Positions 1-13,270 of a DNA stretch of 64,000 bases are shown piece after piece. A program made the translations under genes and the position numbers. Position 1 is the first letter of the stretch. Each line of letters opens with the position of its first letter. Source of the stretch: Siphlonurus alternatus. Lineage: Eukaryota > Arthropoda > Insecta > Ephemeroptera > Siphlonuridae. A model generated the notes under the pieces. The model was not told the origin of the DNA, did not search any database, and saw only the letters and a list, made by a program, of their open reading frames with translations. The DNA is taken from contig OX463780.1 in the NCBI GenBank assembly GCA_949825025.1, forward strand, positions 31,724,979 to 31,788,978, given 5' to 3'.

Positions 1-1031
1 GTGATAAAGTTATTTACATACGAAATTAATATACAAGCTCATCAAACGACTTCATTTACATTTCAATAGTATACCGTTGTTATTTCATCATTTTCTGTAC
101 ATAAATAACATTTTTTTACGTATGTTTTTTTTAAAGAACCATCGCAGTATATTAATTAAATATTATAAATATGAACACATTAATACCCCCACTCCCTTGT
201 AAAGCAAAATTGAAATTAATAAAAATTAAAAATGTATATTGAACGATTAAATTTTATTGCTTTATTGAAAAATCGATTAGCCTATTATTAAAATCTTTGA
301 TGGTGTTGTAAGTAAAATTAATAATTAATATTAATTATACAATACGGATTACTGCTTTATAAGTAACGGTATTTTTTTTAGCAATTTGATACCGAAATAC
401 TAACAGAAAATACTTTTTAAAAATGTTTTAAAAAAAAACACACACAGTTATATACTTGTTTCTTAAATAACACAAACTATAACTAAATTTAAGTGTCAAA
501 AACAATTTATTTTAATGAAGAAAATAATAATTAAGTTCTGATCACGATTTTAAGTGCTAGTTTGTTAAAATTTTTTACAAGTTTGTTGCTAATAAAATCT
601 TATTTTGTTGATATATGTGCACATGAGTTAGATATAATAAACTTGATGTCTCAGGCGATCGCATGTGAGGATAGCGCGATGAGACACGATTCAATCAATT
701 AATATTTATTTTTGTTTTGATAAAAAAGAACACTTATGTTTTACTTAAATAAAAGCACCTATTTCGTTACAGTTCACATAATTTGGGTCTATCTAACTGT
801 ACAAGATTCAATCTAACACGCTGCCTTTTCTCTTTTAATTCATTTCTTTTACTGTGTTCCGTTCGCACATTTATTTTTATATAAAAAAAAATGAACATAC
901 AAATAAAATCAAAGGTAAAAAAAAAATGTTCTTGAAACGGAACTTACCATGTAAGAGTTCTTTATCTCGAACGGTGATGTGAAAATAAAATTCCTTTACC
1001 TTTCGGTCATATAAAACGTCATGAAATCTAA
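1..1031. other. AT-rich non-coding DNA (distal fascin intron)
   Basis: There is no coding exon here. This is presumed to be part of the large fascin intron that follows the exon at 13271-14121, because the remaining fascin exons are not found anywhere to the left of that exon. A short GC-richer patch lies near 655-690. The last 8 bases (AAATCTAA, 1024-1031) are the left target-site duplication of the adjacent hAT-like element. Confidence 0.6.
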
Positions 1032-2096
1032 TAGGGCTGTAAATTTTAACCGGTTGATTAACCGTCCGGTTAAAATCCCACGGTTAATCGTTTTCATAAA
1101 ACACTGTTACTCGAGGTTACGGTTAATTTAACCATTTAACCGAACTTTGATTAAAATTGAAAATTAACCGATAGTCAATTTTAACCGTTTCTAGCCGTGT
1201 CATAATTTTAAGCACTTGTAACCGCGGTTAATTCTTTTTATGAATTTTTAAAATGCAAAAAAAAAATAATTTACACGTGAATTCCATTCAGGATATAAAA
1301 GGTATTTGACCATCCTCTCAAACATAACAATTTATTATATATACATATCATTTACCTATATTTTTGACAATGTAAGTTGATATGAACTATATTGTTCAAC
1401 TTCCGTTTTTAGGTAATCAACTAAAAAACATATTTTATGAACTATAACAAAGAAAAAAAGGAATTCGAGTGTCATTCTCAAAAAAAAATATATTATAATA
1501 TGATATATAGAGAACAGTTCAGAAAAGAATTAAATTTCTCAATTCATTCCCCCCCTCCCCCACACACACAAAAATAGAATGCAATCGTGACACTGTGAAA
1601 AGTAACCATATTCAATAGTGCATGTTAAACAAACAATATCAATATTAACAACAATAATTGATTAAAGATATTTATGTTATAATTTTTAATGTTATACTAT
1701 ATACTTTATAATAATAAAATTCATTAGCTGTTATTTTGATTTTAATGTTTTTAATTAATGTATAATGTTGATAAAAGGAAGAATAATATTCTATATTCAG
1801 TTTTGTGTATGGAATATTAATGGTATTTGTATTAAATATATCTTAATTTAACGTGATAATTGCCAAAAAATAACCGATGGCGCAGAGTTAACCGTTTCGG
1901 TTAAATTAACCGATCAAATAAATTCAAATAATTAACCGATCGAATAAAATTAACCGATATCGATTAGACGGTTTTTTAATCGATCAAACATTTTCAGAAT
2001 TCTTGGCGGTTTTTAATCGAACATCGGTTTGATTAAAAACCGGTTAAAAGTTAACGGTCACCGGTTAAACATTTTTCTCGGTTATTTACAGCCCTA
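1032..2096. mobile_element. Non-autonomous hAT-like DNA transposon
   Basis: The 1065-bp element starts TAGGGCTGTAAA and ends TTTACAGCCCTA, so the termini are inverted repeats of 12 bp. It is flanked on both sides by the identical 8-bp sequence AAATCTAA (1024-1031 and 2097-2104). An 8-bp duplication with TAGGG-type ends is the hallmark of hAT transposons. The subterminal regions (about 1050-1220 and 1880-2080) are packed with copies of TTAACCG/CGGTTAA in both orientations, like the subterminal transposase-binding repeats of this superfamily. The 1.06-kb body is AT-rich and encodes no transposase, so it would need a transposase supplied in trans. The perfect target duplication suggests a recent insertion. 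It lies within the presumed fascin intron. Confidence 0.88.
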
Positions 2097-2104
2097 AAAT
2101 CTAA

Positions 2105-5100
2105 GACTTCAATCAATCAAGCACAGTCGGATTAATTTTAATTGTCTGACCGGAAGTAGCAAGAAATGCAATTCCTCTCCAGCATATTTTCCTAAATACG
2201 ATTTTTTATGGGATTTTTATAAGAATATTTATAAAGCAAAATTTAAATAACGTATATACTTAGGACAAACTTTTGAAATTTTCTTTCGTCAATATTTTTA
2301 ACTCAACTGTATGATTTCTTAATAATTATAGTAATTACACTAATTATATTATAGTAATATAACTTAATTATTACATGCATCTTTGTTGTTATAATGTTTT
2401 ATAGTTGTATAATGAATGGCATATTATAGAAGAAATATTTAAAAAAACAAACATTTTTTTGTTAGGTCATTCATCCTGGTGGGTAAGGAGAGGGTAATGT
2501 ATTGCTAATGTATACAAAAAAATACATTTAAAGAAATTCCATTACAAATTTGTAGGACAGCAATAAAATTCAAGTATATACATGCATTAGTGTTTAATAT
2601 ACTCTCTTTACCTACACAGAGAACGTGAACTTTACGAGTTCTAATTAAAGTTATTTCACGCACTGGTCACGCAAGTTTGTTATGCAAAAAGGTCCCGCTA
2701 CTATAACCATCAGCATCTTTCCTACTGCATCTCGTTTCCTCCTATCTGCACTCAGATATAAATTAGGTCCCGTTACCGCTGCATACAGCCAGATGCTATA
2801 TAATACCATACAGCTGTTGAGGATGACACCTCAGCATAATATTTTGCCGTTATTGCTCAAAGTTATGTGGCGATATCTCATCGTATACTGACCCGTCCTA
2901 ACACAATGATTCACGAACGTCATCAGTTCATCAGGTAATAATAGAAAATCATATTTAATTGTAATTATTACTAATAAATGACCTACATGTATAAAAATAA
3001 TATGATATATAATTTTAAAGTTATTTTATAAATTCTATTCAATTAAATCTCTATTAAATTAAAATATATTATAATAATAATAAATTACAATTTTATATAT
3101 TTATCAATTATTATACTTAACATTTTTCAACATTATTATAAAATATTTTAAAAATATAAAATAAAAAATTATTATTTTCTCGCACAACCTAAATTCAGCA
3201 TTATTTTATTAGACCCTTTTGGGAAATTTAATTCAAAGGCAGATTACAGGATATTGAATTTATTACTTTCATTTCATAAAATCTAATATTTTTTTATATT
3301 TCCTAATAATAAAGAATTTCCTTAGATCTTTTTTTGCTGCATGTTATGATTATAATCTTTTAGAGGAAATTGCTGCAGTGCTCCTGCATGTTCATTCTTG
3401 ATAAAAACCGACTCAGTTAAACGACAATTTTTATAATAATTAAATACAACTTTTAATCACCAAGGAAACAATTATTACTTTATTCTCATAATCTTTACTT
3501 ACGCTAAATGCAATAAAAATATTATACAAGTTTACAATTATTTTAACAAATATATTCACATTACAATCAAATGATTAGATCTCAACATTATATCTTCTTA
3601 AGTGTTAATTTAAATGACATAAAAATAATAGCATGCACTACTTATTCAACATACGACATTCCTGAGTTCATTCCTCGAGTTCAAGAAGACTAAGCTGCGA
3701 TAATTGGCATTAATAAAAATGTAATAAAATCGAGCAGCAGAGCCTGGCGTATATCTTCTTATGGCCCGTAATTCAGGCCAATCAACCAGCATGTGAATCA
3801 AACTGACGTGCCATGACTGATGACGGTCATTGTACACCATACTGTAGTGGTATTTATTATCACATAACATCCATCTCAGTATAACATTAATGTTTGCGTA
3901 ATGGTCAGTCAAAATTATTGGCATTCATTATTGGTACTTGGCAGAAAATTTTTATTAATATTTTTTACATTGGATAGAAATTCAATACAAGGGCTATTTA
4001 ATAACTGCATGCCTACTTTAGGTCATAATGACCTTCATTGTTAATAAATATCAAATTATGAACTGACCAAGGGTAGTTTCTCTAACATTGCAAGTAATAA
4101 GATATTAATTTTTAATTCATGAAACATCTTTCTTTGAAATAACACTTGAATTACTTGAAATTTATAACTTAAAAACTATTTTATGAATATAGGACTAAAA
4201 GTACGCAGTTAGTTTTAATTATAAATTATAACAGAAAAACAACAACTAATTTTTCACTAAGTTTATGTTTCTAAATAAACATTTTTTATTATGGAGCTAT
4301 TAATGCTGATAAGAAGCTAGAGCATAAATTTTATGCCTTACAGATCAGCAGTTTTTATTGTATACCTTGATGATGTTTTACTGGCATGGAAAATTTGAGT
4401 GTGCATTTATAGGCGAGACAAAGGTCTATAATATATTTAAGTACAATATCTTACAGTATATCTTACGATATAATAACGGTACTTTTTTAAAGTTTTACGT
4501 AATAATTTAATAGCTACTAAATATAATGACATTATTTTAGAATAGGTAATGTTGTACAGTACATGCAATTAAAATAAATACAGACATACTATCCATGCAT
4601 GAAACGAAATACATTAAAATAATGTGAAAGTATAGAATTTTTTTATAAGTTTAAACTCCTGTTTAATTATTTTTAAATATATAATAGAATATATTTAACT
4701 CTCAAATGATAATAGTAAACTGACTTTAATTAAAATTAATGATATTAATTGAAAAACTGAAGTATAAGATTCTAGTTCAATTTGCCAGATGTGTACATGT
4801 TTTGAGACAAAAAAGAAGTAAATGGAGGAGAAATAATTCAATCCGGATACTGCACAGCAGAGAGAAGAAAGCGGGACAACAAGTTCTTGAGAATGCCATG
4901 ACAACGACCTGCATCTGTCAAGGACGCCAATATCAAGTCCAACTTTATTACATCGCGTAATTACATCATGAAACAAGATGTAAAACATAGCTGCATGGCT
5001 CGTGCCAGGACCATTATATACAACGGTGCTTTTATCTATGTAACGGAGACCAATCATATTTCTAATATCAATATTATGATATATTATATCCCACAGACAT

Positions 5101-6863
5101 TGTATAGTCAGTATATTTTAACTAAGACTGTACTATTAGGGGTGTCTCGTCTCGCACGCTTGTTTTCTCCCCTATAAGTTACTGCAGCAGACACTTGAAA
5201 AATAAGGGAAACAACTCACATCACTCTCAGCAACGTCTGAGAGGGAGAGAAAATAGGGGGTGTATTACTATTTTTTATTCTCCCCCTAAAAGTCTGGCAC
5301 AGGAATACCAACTTATAATGTAAAATATATCACCACATGACCCCTTTTTGTACATGCAGGTCAAACATTTCTTGTAAATATAGTGTAGTATAAACAGTAG
5401 TTCTTAAAACCCTCCTCTACCTTATTATCTAAGCATACTTGCACTTTCAACCCTTAAGTCATAAAATAATATAATGAAGATAATTTATAATAATTCTTTT
5501 AAGGATGCTTTACTTTTACTTTTAAGAAATAATACAGCCAAGTATCGTAAAAGCTCATATAAGTGAACATTATAATCTGTGTACTGTATATTAATTACAG
5601 TATTTATAAAAGTATTTTGAAGTGCTTCATTCATAATTCTCTGTTCAATATTATAGTAAAAATTAATGAAATAATAATTAAAGAATTGTAATTAAGATTT
5701 GTAATTGAAAAATTAGGACCATTTTTTTTTCCTGTCTGGAAAGGAGTGTGTGAAAATTCTTATGTAATATTTAAGAACATTTATTTTTTGTCTATATTTT
5801 TTTATAATAAATTTATCAAATAAAACAGCACAATGATCTTCTGTTCTATATCAAAAAGACATAGCCTTTTATGGGTTTTGTAATCGCTTTGATGCCACCA
5901 TTTTTACATTGAAGTCCTAAAATATAGCAACTGCCTCGGTTTTATTTTCACATTAAGACTATTATACGTAAGTTTGATAATTCACATGACATTACTTGAG
6001 ACACTGTATACACAGCGTAGACGATAACTGAGAGAAGCGATATATACAGTAGCAATAATTTAACCACTATCACTTTAGATTACAACTAGCTAGAAACATA
6101 TATGTAGTTTAATGAATGAAGGTCGGAGCTACTACCCTGAAATTGTAACTGTAATAATTTCAAAACTTTTTTACGCAATGACAGCACTATCAGTTGAAAT
6201 GGTTATTGCAAAAATTTATTGTATAATATTCTAGTTAAATATATTATACAATCGTATTTATTACATGGCTTACTTTTGCATATTATTTTGAAATATGAAA
6301 TAATATGAACAGTGGTGTAGCAATTTTGAAATGTGTAAATATTATTTTAAAAAATTGATACCACAAATTTGCATTGAAATAATGAATAATTATGTTAGTT
6401 GAAATGAATTAACTTGATTCTCTAATCTTTAAAAAAATGTCAATCCTTTCGTGTCACTTATAGTGTCCAATTGTATGTATTTACTATATAAGAAAGCATA
6501 ATTAATAACCATGTAATAAAATTTATAGAAATAAACAAAATATTATATATTTTATTTATTTGCTTAAGTCTTACATATTATACTTATTCACTGATAATCC
6601 AATTTTTATGTATTGCTATGAAAGTAATATATGAACTGCGAATACTAATGGCATTTAAAAAATTTGCATGGTGAAGAAATGGTTTTATATCGTTGCTTTT
6701 ACGATTTTAAATAAAACAGTGAGTGAGTTTGCCTTTTAAAAATGACTTCCAACAAAATATACACTAGTATTGTGATGACAAAATAGCATGCAAATTTAAA
6801 TGATAATTTTTTTTTATCTCCACCGCAACAAAGGTAAAAAAGAGGGCAGCACATCTTACAACA

Positions 6864-6899
<36 letters not shown>

Positions 6900-7770
6900 G
6901 TTATCTGGTAATAATTTATTACATTTATAAAAATGCTAATGAAAAATTCTATTTGAATTGCAAATACAAATCTAATTTATTTTTGTATTGTATAAATTAT
7001 ATCATTTTAATTATAACGTAAAGTTGTTACAAACATAATATATCACCAATTAAGATCATTATAAAATTTTGCTATTACTGCTTCCATGAACTTAATTAAT
7101 TGCTCTATCAACTCTTTTTTTTTATCTCATGAAATTGGCATGTCGAAATCACATAAAAAGTTATAGACAGATGTTATGTGAAAATGGACCTCGATCAAAG
7201 TCATCTCAGGCCATTTATAATGACTATGAAAAGATACAATCGTATTATAGAGGATGTGATAAACTCTTGCCAAACATATTTGCAACTATATCAGGCTCAT
7301 TTTCCATTGATAAAGTACTTCTCATCGTGGTTTCAGCATCTTCAATACTATGGACAAAGTATTTTGCTACGTACAACCATGGCAATTTTGAGAGAATATA
7401 ACAATTGTATCCAGCACAGAGAAAATAAATAATGTATGATGGAATAGTGCCATGAAATAAATTTTTGTTATTACAGCCATTGACTCATTACATACGGTTA
7501 ATTACTTTGCAACTAAAAGCCAATGAAATAAACTATATAATATAATGTAATACGAAATTCAGAATCCAACAATAATATATATAACAGTGTAATTTAATAT
7601 GTTAATGCTTTAATGAACAATAAAGCTTAGTGAATATGTACATGTATATTTAAAATGTTTTAGGCCTAGATTAAGTGTGTTTTTGTAAAATTGACATATG
7701 TTGTTTTTTTGTTGGAGATGTACTATATCATGTATCCATAATATGGCATTTTTGTATTCTGTATTGGATC
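2105..7770. other. AT-rich non-coding DNA (fascin intron)
   Basis: No recognisable gene. Short open frames exist (for example 3646-3924 minus and 4695-5057 minus), but they lack similarity to any family I recognise, and their composition matches the surroundings. GC-richer patches lie at about 3690-3850, 4780-4960 and 5140-5260. Their function is unknown and they could be conserved intronic regulatory DNA. Confidence 0.5.
6867..6899. repeat. (TAA)n microsatellite
   Basis: Eleven uninterrupted TAA/AAT units. They create an artificial poly-Asn open frame on the plus strand. Confidence 0.95.
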
Positions 7771-7815
7771 CAATAAACAAATCAAATCAAATCAAATATG
7801 AAAAAAAAAAAAAAA
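7771..7815 (+). mobile_element. Possible retroposon 3' tail
   Basis: A CCAATAAAC stretch runs into three or four AAATC/CAAAT units and then a 15-A run at 7801-7815. An AATAAA signal followed by a short simple repeat and poly(A) resembles the 3' end of a retroposed LINE or SINE transcript on the plus strand. The 5' limit could not be found, and no reverse transcriptase remnant was recognised upstream. Confidence 0.35.
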
Positions 7816-7888
7816 GGTATCCAAAAAGCCCAATATTCCAAGTTTTGAAATAGCTCAAAGATTATAATTTAATTTTTAAAAAATATGT

Positions 7889-8042
7889 AGGTGTGATTCA
7901 CGAAGAAGTTAGCCAGGTTTGTAACCACGTTCAGCTTAACCACGTTTAACTATATGTGTTTTACTTGTTAAACCACCTAGTTAAACGTGGTTAAGCTAAA
8001 CGTGGTTAGAAACCTGGTTAACTGCTTCGTGAATCGCGCCCT
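7889..8042. mobile_element. Palindromic MITE-like element
   Basis: A 154-bp foldback. The left half, from AGGTGTGATTCACGAAG, is the near reverse complement of the right half, which ends CTTCGTGAATCGCGCCCT. Within each arm the motif AACCACGTTTAAC recurs in inverted form. The arms are about 60 bp and the loop is about 30 bp near 7955-7980. It codes for nothing. Superfamily assignment is open because no clean target-site duplication is visible beyond a possible TA-rich one. Confidence 0.75.
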
Positions 8043-10646
8043 ATATAATAGTTTATTATACGTAGTAAATTGATGTTGAAGTTATTGCCGTTAATTAAGG
8101 TATATAATTTTTATATGAAATGATTTACATTGATAAGCATCGTATTAATTTAGTAACTAACAATGTGTACAGATAACTTTGCTGCACTATAGTGTACCTG
8201 ACAAGAGCTACCGTGGGACATTACATACTCCGAGTATGACTCAGGTACGGAGGAGGAGGGGTGGGTGGCACGATCCGTGATGATGGCGTGACACGTCAAT
8301 TCCCATTCACTAAATCAACGAGCACCGACAGTGGCTGTCAAACACAAGAAGCGTGAGTCTGTATGACTGCATGGAGTCACGATCGAGCTGCTTATTCAAT
8401 ATCAATAATGCATTGTTGCAATTTTCCATCCAAACAATTTTCACAAACAATTTACTTAAAAGCATTTTCTAATGGCTAAAGAATTAATCTCTTAAGCAAT
8501 TTTGTAGACGAAGTAGATAAACTATGACTGCAATAACAAAATGACACACCCACCAGGAACGAAGCACTTTATTTTGCAGGCTGAAGGAACGTATTGATTG
8601 CTGTGAGTGAGGATAGCTAATTGCATTGTCATGTAAAGGCAGGTAGCGACTCAAGGTCATGACCTGCACAATGTGACACACGAGTTGCTGCTGTGAGCAT
8701 CGTATTATATGCCAAAGAACTCGCGGGTAGCGAGGCGTGAGTCGCGCTCAGATTTAATTACTAATTACAGTGACAATATCTTCAAACATAAAAATTATCA
8801 AGTACAAATCTTCTGCGTATATATGTGTTATACATAATTAAAATTCTATATTTCTACTTTTACAATCATGTTCTGTAATAGTTTGTCTTTTGGTGCCGTG
8901 ATAATAAGAGAAAATAATTATAGAATTTTAGTAAAATTAAAGGGAATATCACGGTACAGTGGCAATGGTATTGAAAAACTTAAATATAACTGCCATCGGA
9001 AGAAAAGTAAGTAGACGTGGCATATTTCTATTTTCGTATGTCAATCGACATTTCTGCAGACTCTTCTGAGAGTAAGCAGCGAGACCCGAGATAAATCCCA
9101 GCTGACGTGTGAGAGATGTAGAAGGACCCGGTTCACATCTGTTCAGTGCTTGAATGCTGATGATGAACATCATGTTAAACATTACCTCACTATTAATATA
9201 GAGGCATGACTTCAGTGTTTGTACAGGAAACAAATTAACAAAAAATATATAAATAGTAAAATATATTTTTTTACGTAATTTTAACTATAAGGAAAGGTAT
9301 AAAATTAACAAAAAATATATATATTTTCGCTGAGATTTGAACCGAGTACTTCCTAGAATAGTTTTCTCTCTAAATGCAGCATGCATGCATTTAAAGATAT
9401 TCCAAGCGTAGCAAAGAGAAAAGGATGCTGAATAGTATATAAGATCCGGAGGCATGCTGTCTACTACTTGTTTTTTTACGTATGCTTTGAAGCATTGAAA
9501 CTCGTCGTCTTTTCATCTCTACTTACTTTGAGCTTCAAGCAAGGCGGAGAATATTCCAGTCAGCCTAGAGGGGCAGTAGACACGCGCTTAGCATATGGAG
9601 AACACCCGCACTAGTATATTAACAAAAAATATCTTTACGTTCCCCCCTGCAATGTGCGAGGAAAAAAATATACATGAATAATTTTTTTGAATAGATTTAC
9701 AAAAGGTTTATAATAAATTATGATAATTGTATTTTTATAAGGATATCCTAACAGATGTTCATGGCACACCATTGAATTACTTTTTGTGTGAGGAGGTTAA
9801 TGATGACAATCAAATTACTGCTACCTTTTTTATTTAAATGTAATGTAATCATGGAATAATTATGGTAGCACGCTAATATACGTATGATAAATTACTTAAT
9901 TTGAATTTCATGCATTAAAATACAATTTTGTTGCATTGTAATATGATATTCTAATAAAAAAGAGCTAGGTAAACAAAAAAGGATTAGAATTTATAGATAA
10001 AAAAAGGTGTGATAATTTAAATATACGAATTAATTCAATTGAAGAAAATACTTCTGTAAAATACAAAGCATTATGTTGTAAAGCTTTGAAATGTAAATAA
10101 TCTTAAGTATTTATAAACATTAAAATAAACGTGCTTTATTATTTAAGCAAGAATAAAATAATATTTGTAATGTTTACAATATAGACATTGCGTTTAATTT
10201 AGTTCGGTGCTGTACTTGATTATTACAACATTAGCCTCGTTTTACTTCCGTGGCATATCCGGTCAACAGCACACCGGAGCGGTATCGCGGCGGCCATATA
10301 CACTGACCAGCTAACAAACACGAGCATATTTGTTATCGGAGAAACATCTTCTTGAGAAATCTGATTCTCTCATATGCCACCTCATTGCCATTAATTACAC
10401 CTTAATTATTGTTACTCCCATCCAGATTTCATGATATGTACTTATACATGGACCTAAATTTCAATGTCAGGAATGTTTTATTACTATAATTACATGTTTG
10501 TTCTTAATTTTGTTGGAGAACATATGGTTATAAGATTTCTCAGAGAGATTTTTTTATTTTTTTTTTTTACTTAATGATCATTGAATTATAAATATGAACA
10601 TATATAATATTATATATGAACATTAATGTACGGTATCCCCCTCCCC

Positions 10647-10650
<4 letters not shown>
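8043..10650. other. Non-coding DNA with repeated 15-mers (fascin intron)
   Basis: No gene recognised. A GC-richer patch at 8190-8390 contains an AP-1-like TGACTCA. The exact 15-mer ATTAACAAAAAATAT occurs three times, at 9234-9248, 9304-9318 and 9618-9632, which suggests nested insertions or a segmental duplication. Another GC-richer patch lies at 10230-10330. Confidence 0.45.

Positions 10651-10726
<76 letters not shown>
10651..10726. repeat. (TC)38 microsatellite
   Basis: A 76-bp pure TC/CT dinucleotide tract preceded by a C-rich run. On the minus strand, the sense strand of the fascin intron, it reads (GA)n. It yields a spurious Arg-Glu repeat frame. Confidence 0.97.
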
Positions 10727-10729
<3 letters not shown>

Positions 10730-13270
10730 CATAGCGTCAATGCAAAGAGCAACTCGCATGGCAAGTCGAAAGAAAATTGAATAATTTCAATAAAGTGAAA
10801 ATATACAGATTGAAAAACAAGCTGCAAAAAATGACACTGTCATCTCAATTGTATAATAACTTTATATATCTCATCATACCGTGAAACAACTTAATAAAAA
10901 AATTTTTATATTATTTACACGACAATTGTTAAGACTAATTGTGATCTAAATCTGCAAAATCATTAAAAATTATATGAAAAAAACGTTCAGGTTTGCACGC
11001 TGTGCGCGTTGACATTGTCGCTTGCAGCACCGCACGCTGATGATGAGAACTGGCAGATACAAAGCTGTGTTATAATAACAATGTCATTGTTGCAGAGGAT
11101 GGCTTGCAGCGCCGCCTCTGTTGGTTAGAGGCAACAACCGCACCCATTCGTTTTGGGAGTTGGTGTTCCGATTAAACAGAAATAGTGCGTAGTAAATCTG
11201 TAATAAACTAGACAATAACAATCAAATTTTTTTGATTAGATAAATAAGATTTTCATGAATAGTGGTAGTTTGGATAATAATGGTAAAATTTCTATTGAGA
11301 AGATATAAAAAAACAAATTCTTGGAATTGGTAACAATCAAAATTTAAGTCAATATAAAAAAGAACTAACTGGGTTTTTCATATTATGTCTCATTCTTTAC
11401 ATTTTTCTTTTAGTCACTTAATAGAGTATAAGTAAATGATGGATCTACTATCATAAAAAAAATATGAGTCAACTAACTTTTTAAGACTTTATAAGCGTTA
11501 AAAACTCTTTTATATGCTGAGATTGAGGTAAAAAAAATCACACTTTTTTCCTACTAAGTTTACAAAGTGATGTTGCCAGTATAAATATACTGAGGTTGAA
11601 TGAGAGATAAGCCCATATGTGACACACAGGCCATTACATTTTTTATGACATTTCGTTTTTTACTTGATGTCACCCCCTGTCGTGAAATTGCTAACATGTA
11701 TGACGGTATCTTCCTCCCCCCTTGGCAATAAAATGTAATCTTCTTATATTTGATATTACCGGAGATCAAACAAAAATACATTAAAAAATACTTCCTTTTA
11801 ATTTCACTCAGGTATTTTAATAAGCCATGCAGTTAATAGTATTACTGTTGTAAATAACTTGAATGAATGTGCAATCCTTATATAAGAGCTAAAAAGAATT
11901 GAAAGCAGTATTTTTTTATTCAATATATAATGTGAATAATAATAATTTCTGAAATATTTTTACATGGCTAAATCTATATAGTAATAATATTCTCAGGAAA
12001 GTTCGAATGCTTGACTTGACTGATTTTACTGCATTTCCAAGACAATTCATCACGAAAATTGTAATTATCATCACTCCTTATATATAGAGAGAGCTTCGAA
12101 ACGCCCACAAACATCAGCAGGGGGTAACGTTTTTGCTGTATGAAAGTGTACATAAATATAACAAGATATAGCTATAAGCTAATCACCAATTATTACTATC
12201 ATTTTATAATAACAGGACAAATATAATAATAATTATATGTATTTGGGATTATTCTCTTTTAAAGCCAATTTTATTATAGTTAGAATGACTAGCATTTACA
12301 AAAGATTTTGAGTCAGTCATGCACGACTGCTCCTCCTCTGATCAATCATATTTTCTTTTCATCTCGTGTTGAATTAGATTTCCTGTCAATAAACCATCAA
12401 TATACTCTGCTGACGCTGCTGTTAATACCCCCAGCTAGCAACCGTATTATAAGTGAACTTCGTGCGTGATTCCTGATACAATTATATCTGCTTGATTCAC
12501 CAACAGAAATGCAATTACTTTTGATGAGGGAGCTATAGTACCAAGTTTCATTTGATACAAGTGTAAAAGGGAGAAAATAAAATATTGGTATATTAAGAAT
12601 GTTATTTTGATTGCAAAATAAATTTAAACACATCTGGCTTCTACATGAAAGTAACGCAAAAAAAAAAAAAAGCTATAAATTATATTTTGTTATAAATTTA
12701 GACCACCCATATTATGTAAAAAAAAAAAGATAAATGGTTATAAAATTCAAATAGATATTGTAATTGAAATTCAACTGCATGATATACCGTGTAAAATCTA
12801 TAAATTATGCTTGTGTTAAAGATTTGGTAATATAAAAATAAATTATAAAATATACAGTATCTTTAATATAAAAAATATATCAGTATAATCATAATTTCAT
12901 GTATTAATTTTATTAACATGACTCTTCTCATTACTTTTTCCATTCAATAATAAAAAACTGTTATTTTGAGAACTCAAATCAACAGACCATTAAATAGAAT
13001 ACAAACTCTTAACATTATTTGTGATAAGTTTAATCCAAATTTGTTATTAAATAATTAAATATTATGTTATCAAATCGTAATTTTAAGGTTAAAAATAAAA
13101 AAATGAAACATAGTTCAATTTAAAATTTAATTTGCAGGATTCTGTAACTAATTAATGGACAAACTTAACTATATTTTGCGTTGCTAGTATAAAAAAGGGG
13201 TGGATCGAGGGAGACTTCAACCAAAGGTATAATTATACAAAGGTTAATGATTTCAGGGTCAGGTACTCAC
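10727..13270 (-). other. Proximal part of fascin intron 2
   Basis: Non-coding DNA downstream of the fascin exon. The 5' splice site GTGAGT lies at 13270-13265 on the minus strand. A GC-richer patch at 10990-11165 includes the perfect palindrome AACAATGTCATTGTT (11077-11091), which has the form of paired head-to-head Sox-type sites. It is a candidate intronic regulatory element. Otherwise the stretch is AT-rich with no recognised exon. Confidence 0.5.

Noticed and set aside
3646..3924. 92-codon minus-strand open frame
   Set aside because: No family recognised, and no matching fascin exon sequence despite being on the fascin strand. Frames of this length arise by chance in GC-richer patches.
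4695..5057. 120-codon minus-strand open frame
   Set aside because: Low-complexity hydrophobic and Ser/Phe-rich translation without motifs. An equally long frame on the opposite strand indicates chance.
6800..7021. Poly-Asn protein
   Set aside because: It is the translation of the (TAA)n microsatellite in AT-rich DNA.
9326..9385. tRNA gene on the minus strand
   Set aside because: A B-box-like GGTTCAAATCT and an A-box-like segment exist, but acceptor and T stems do not pair, so it is not a functional tRNA.
10567..10827. Arg-Glu repeat protein
   Set aside because: It is the translation of the (TC/GA)n microsatellite.
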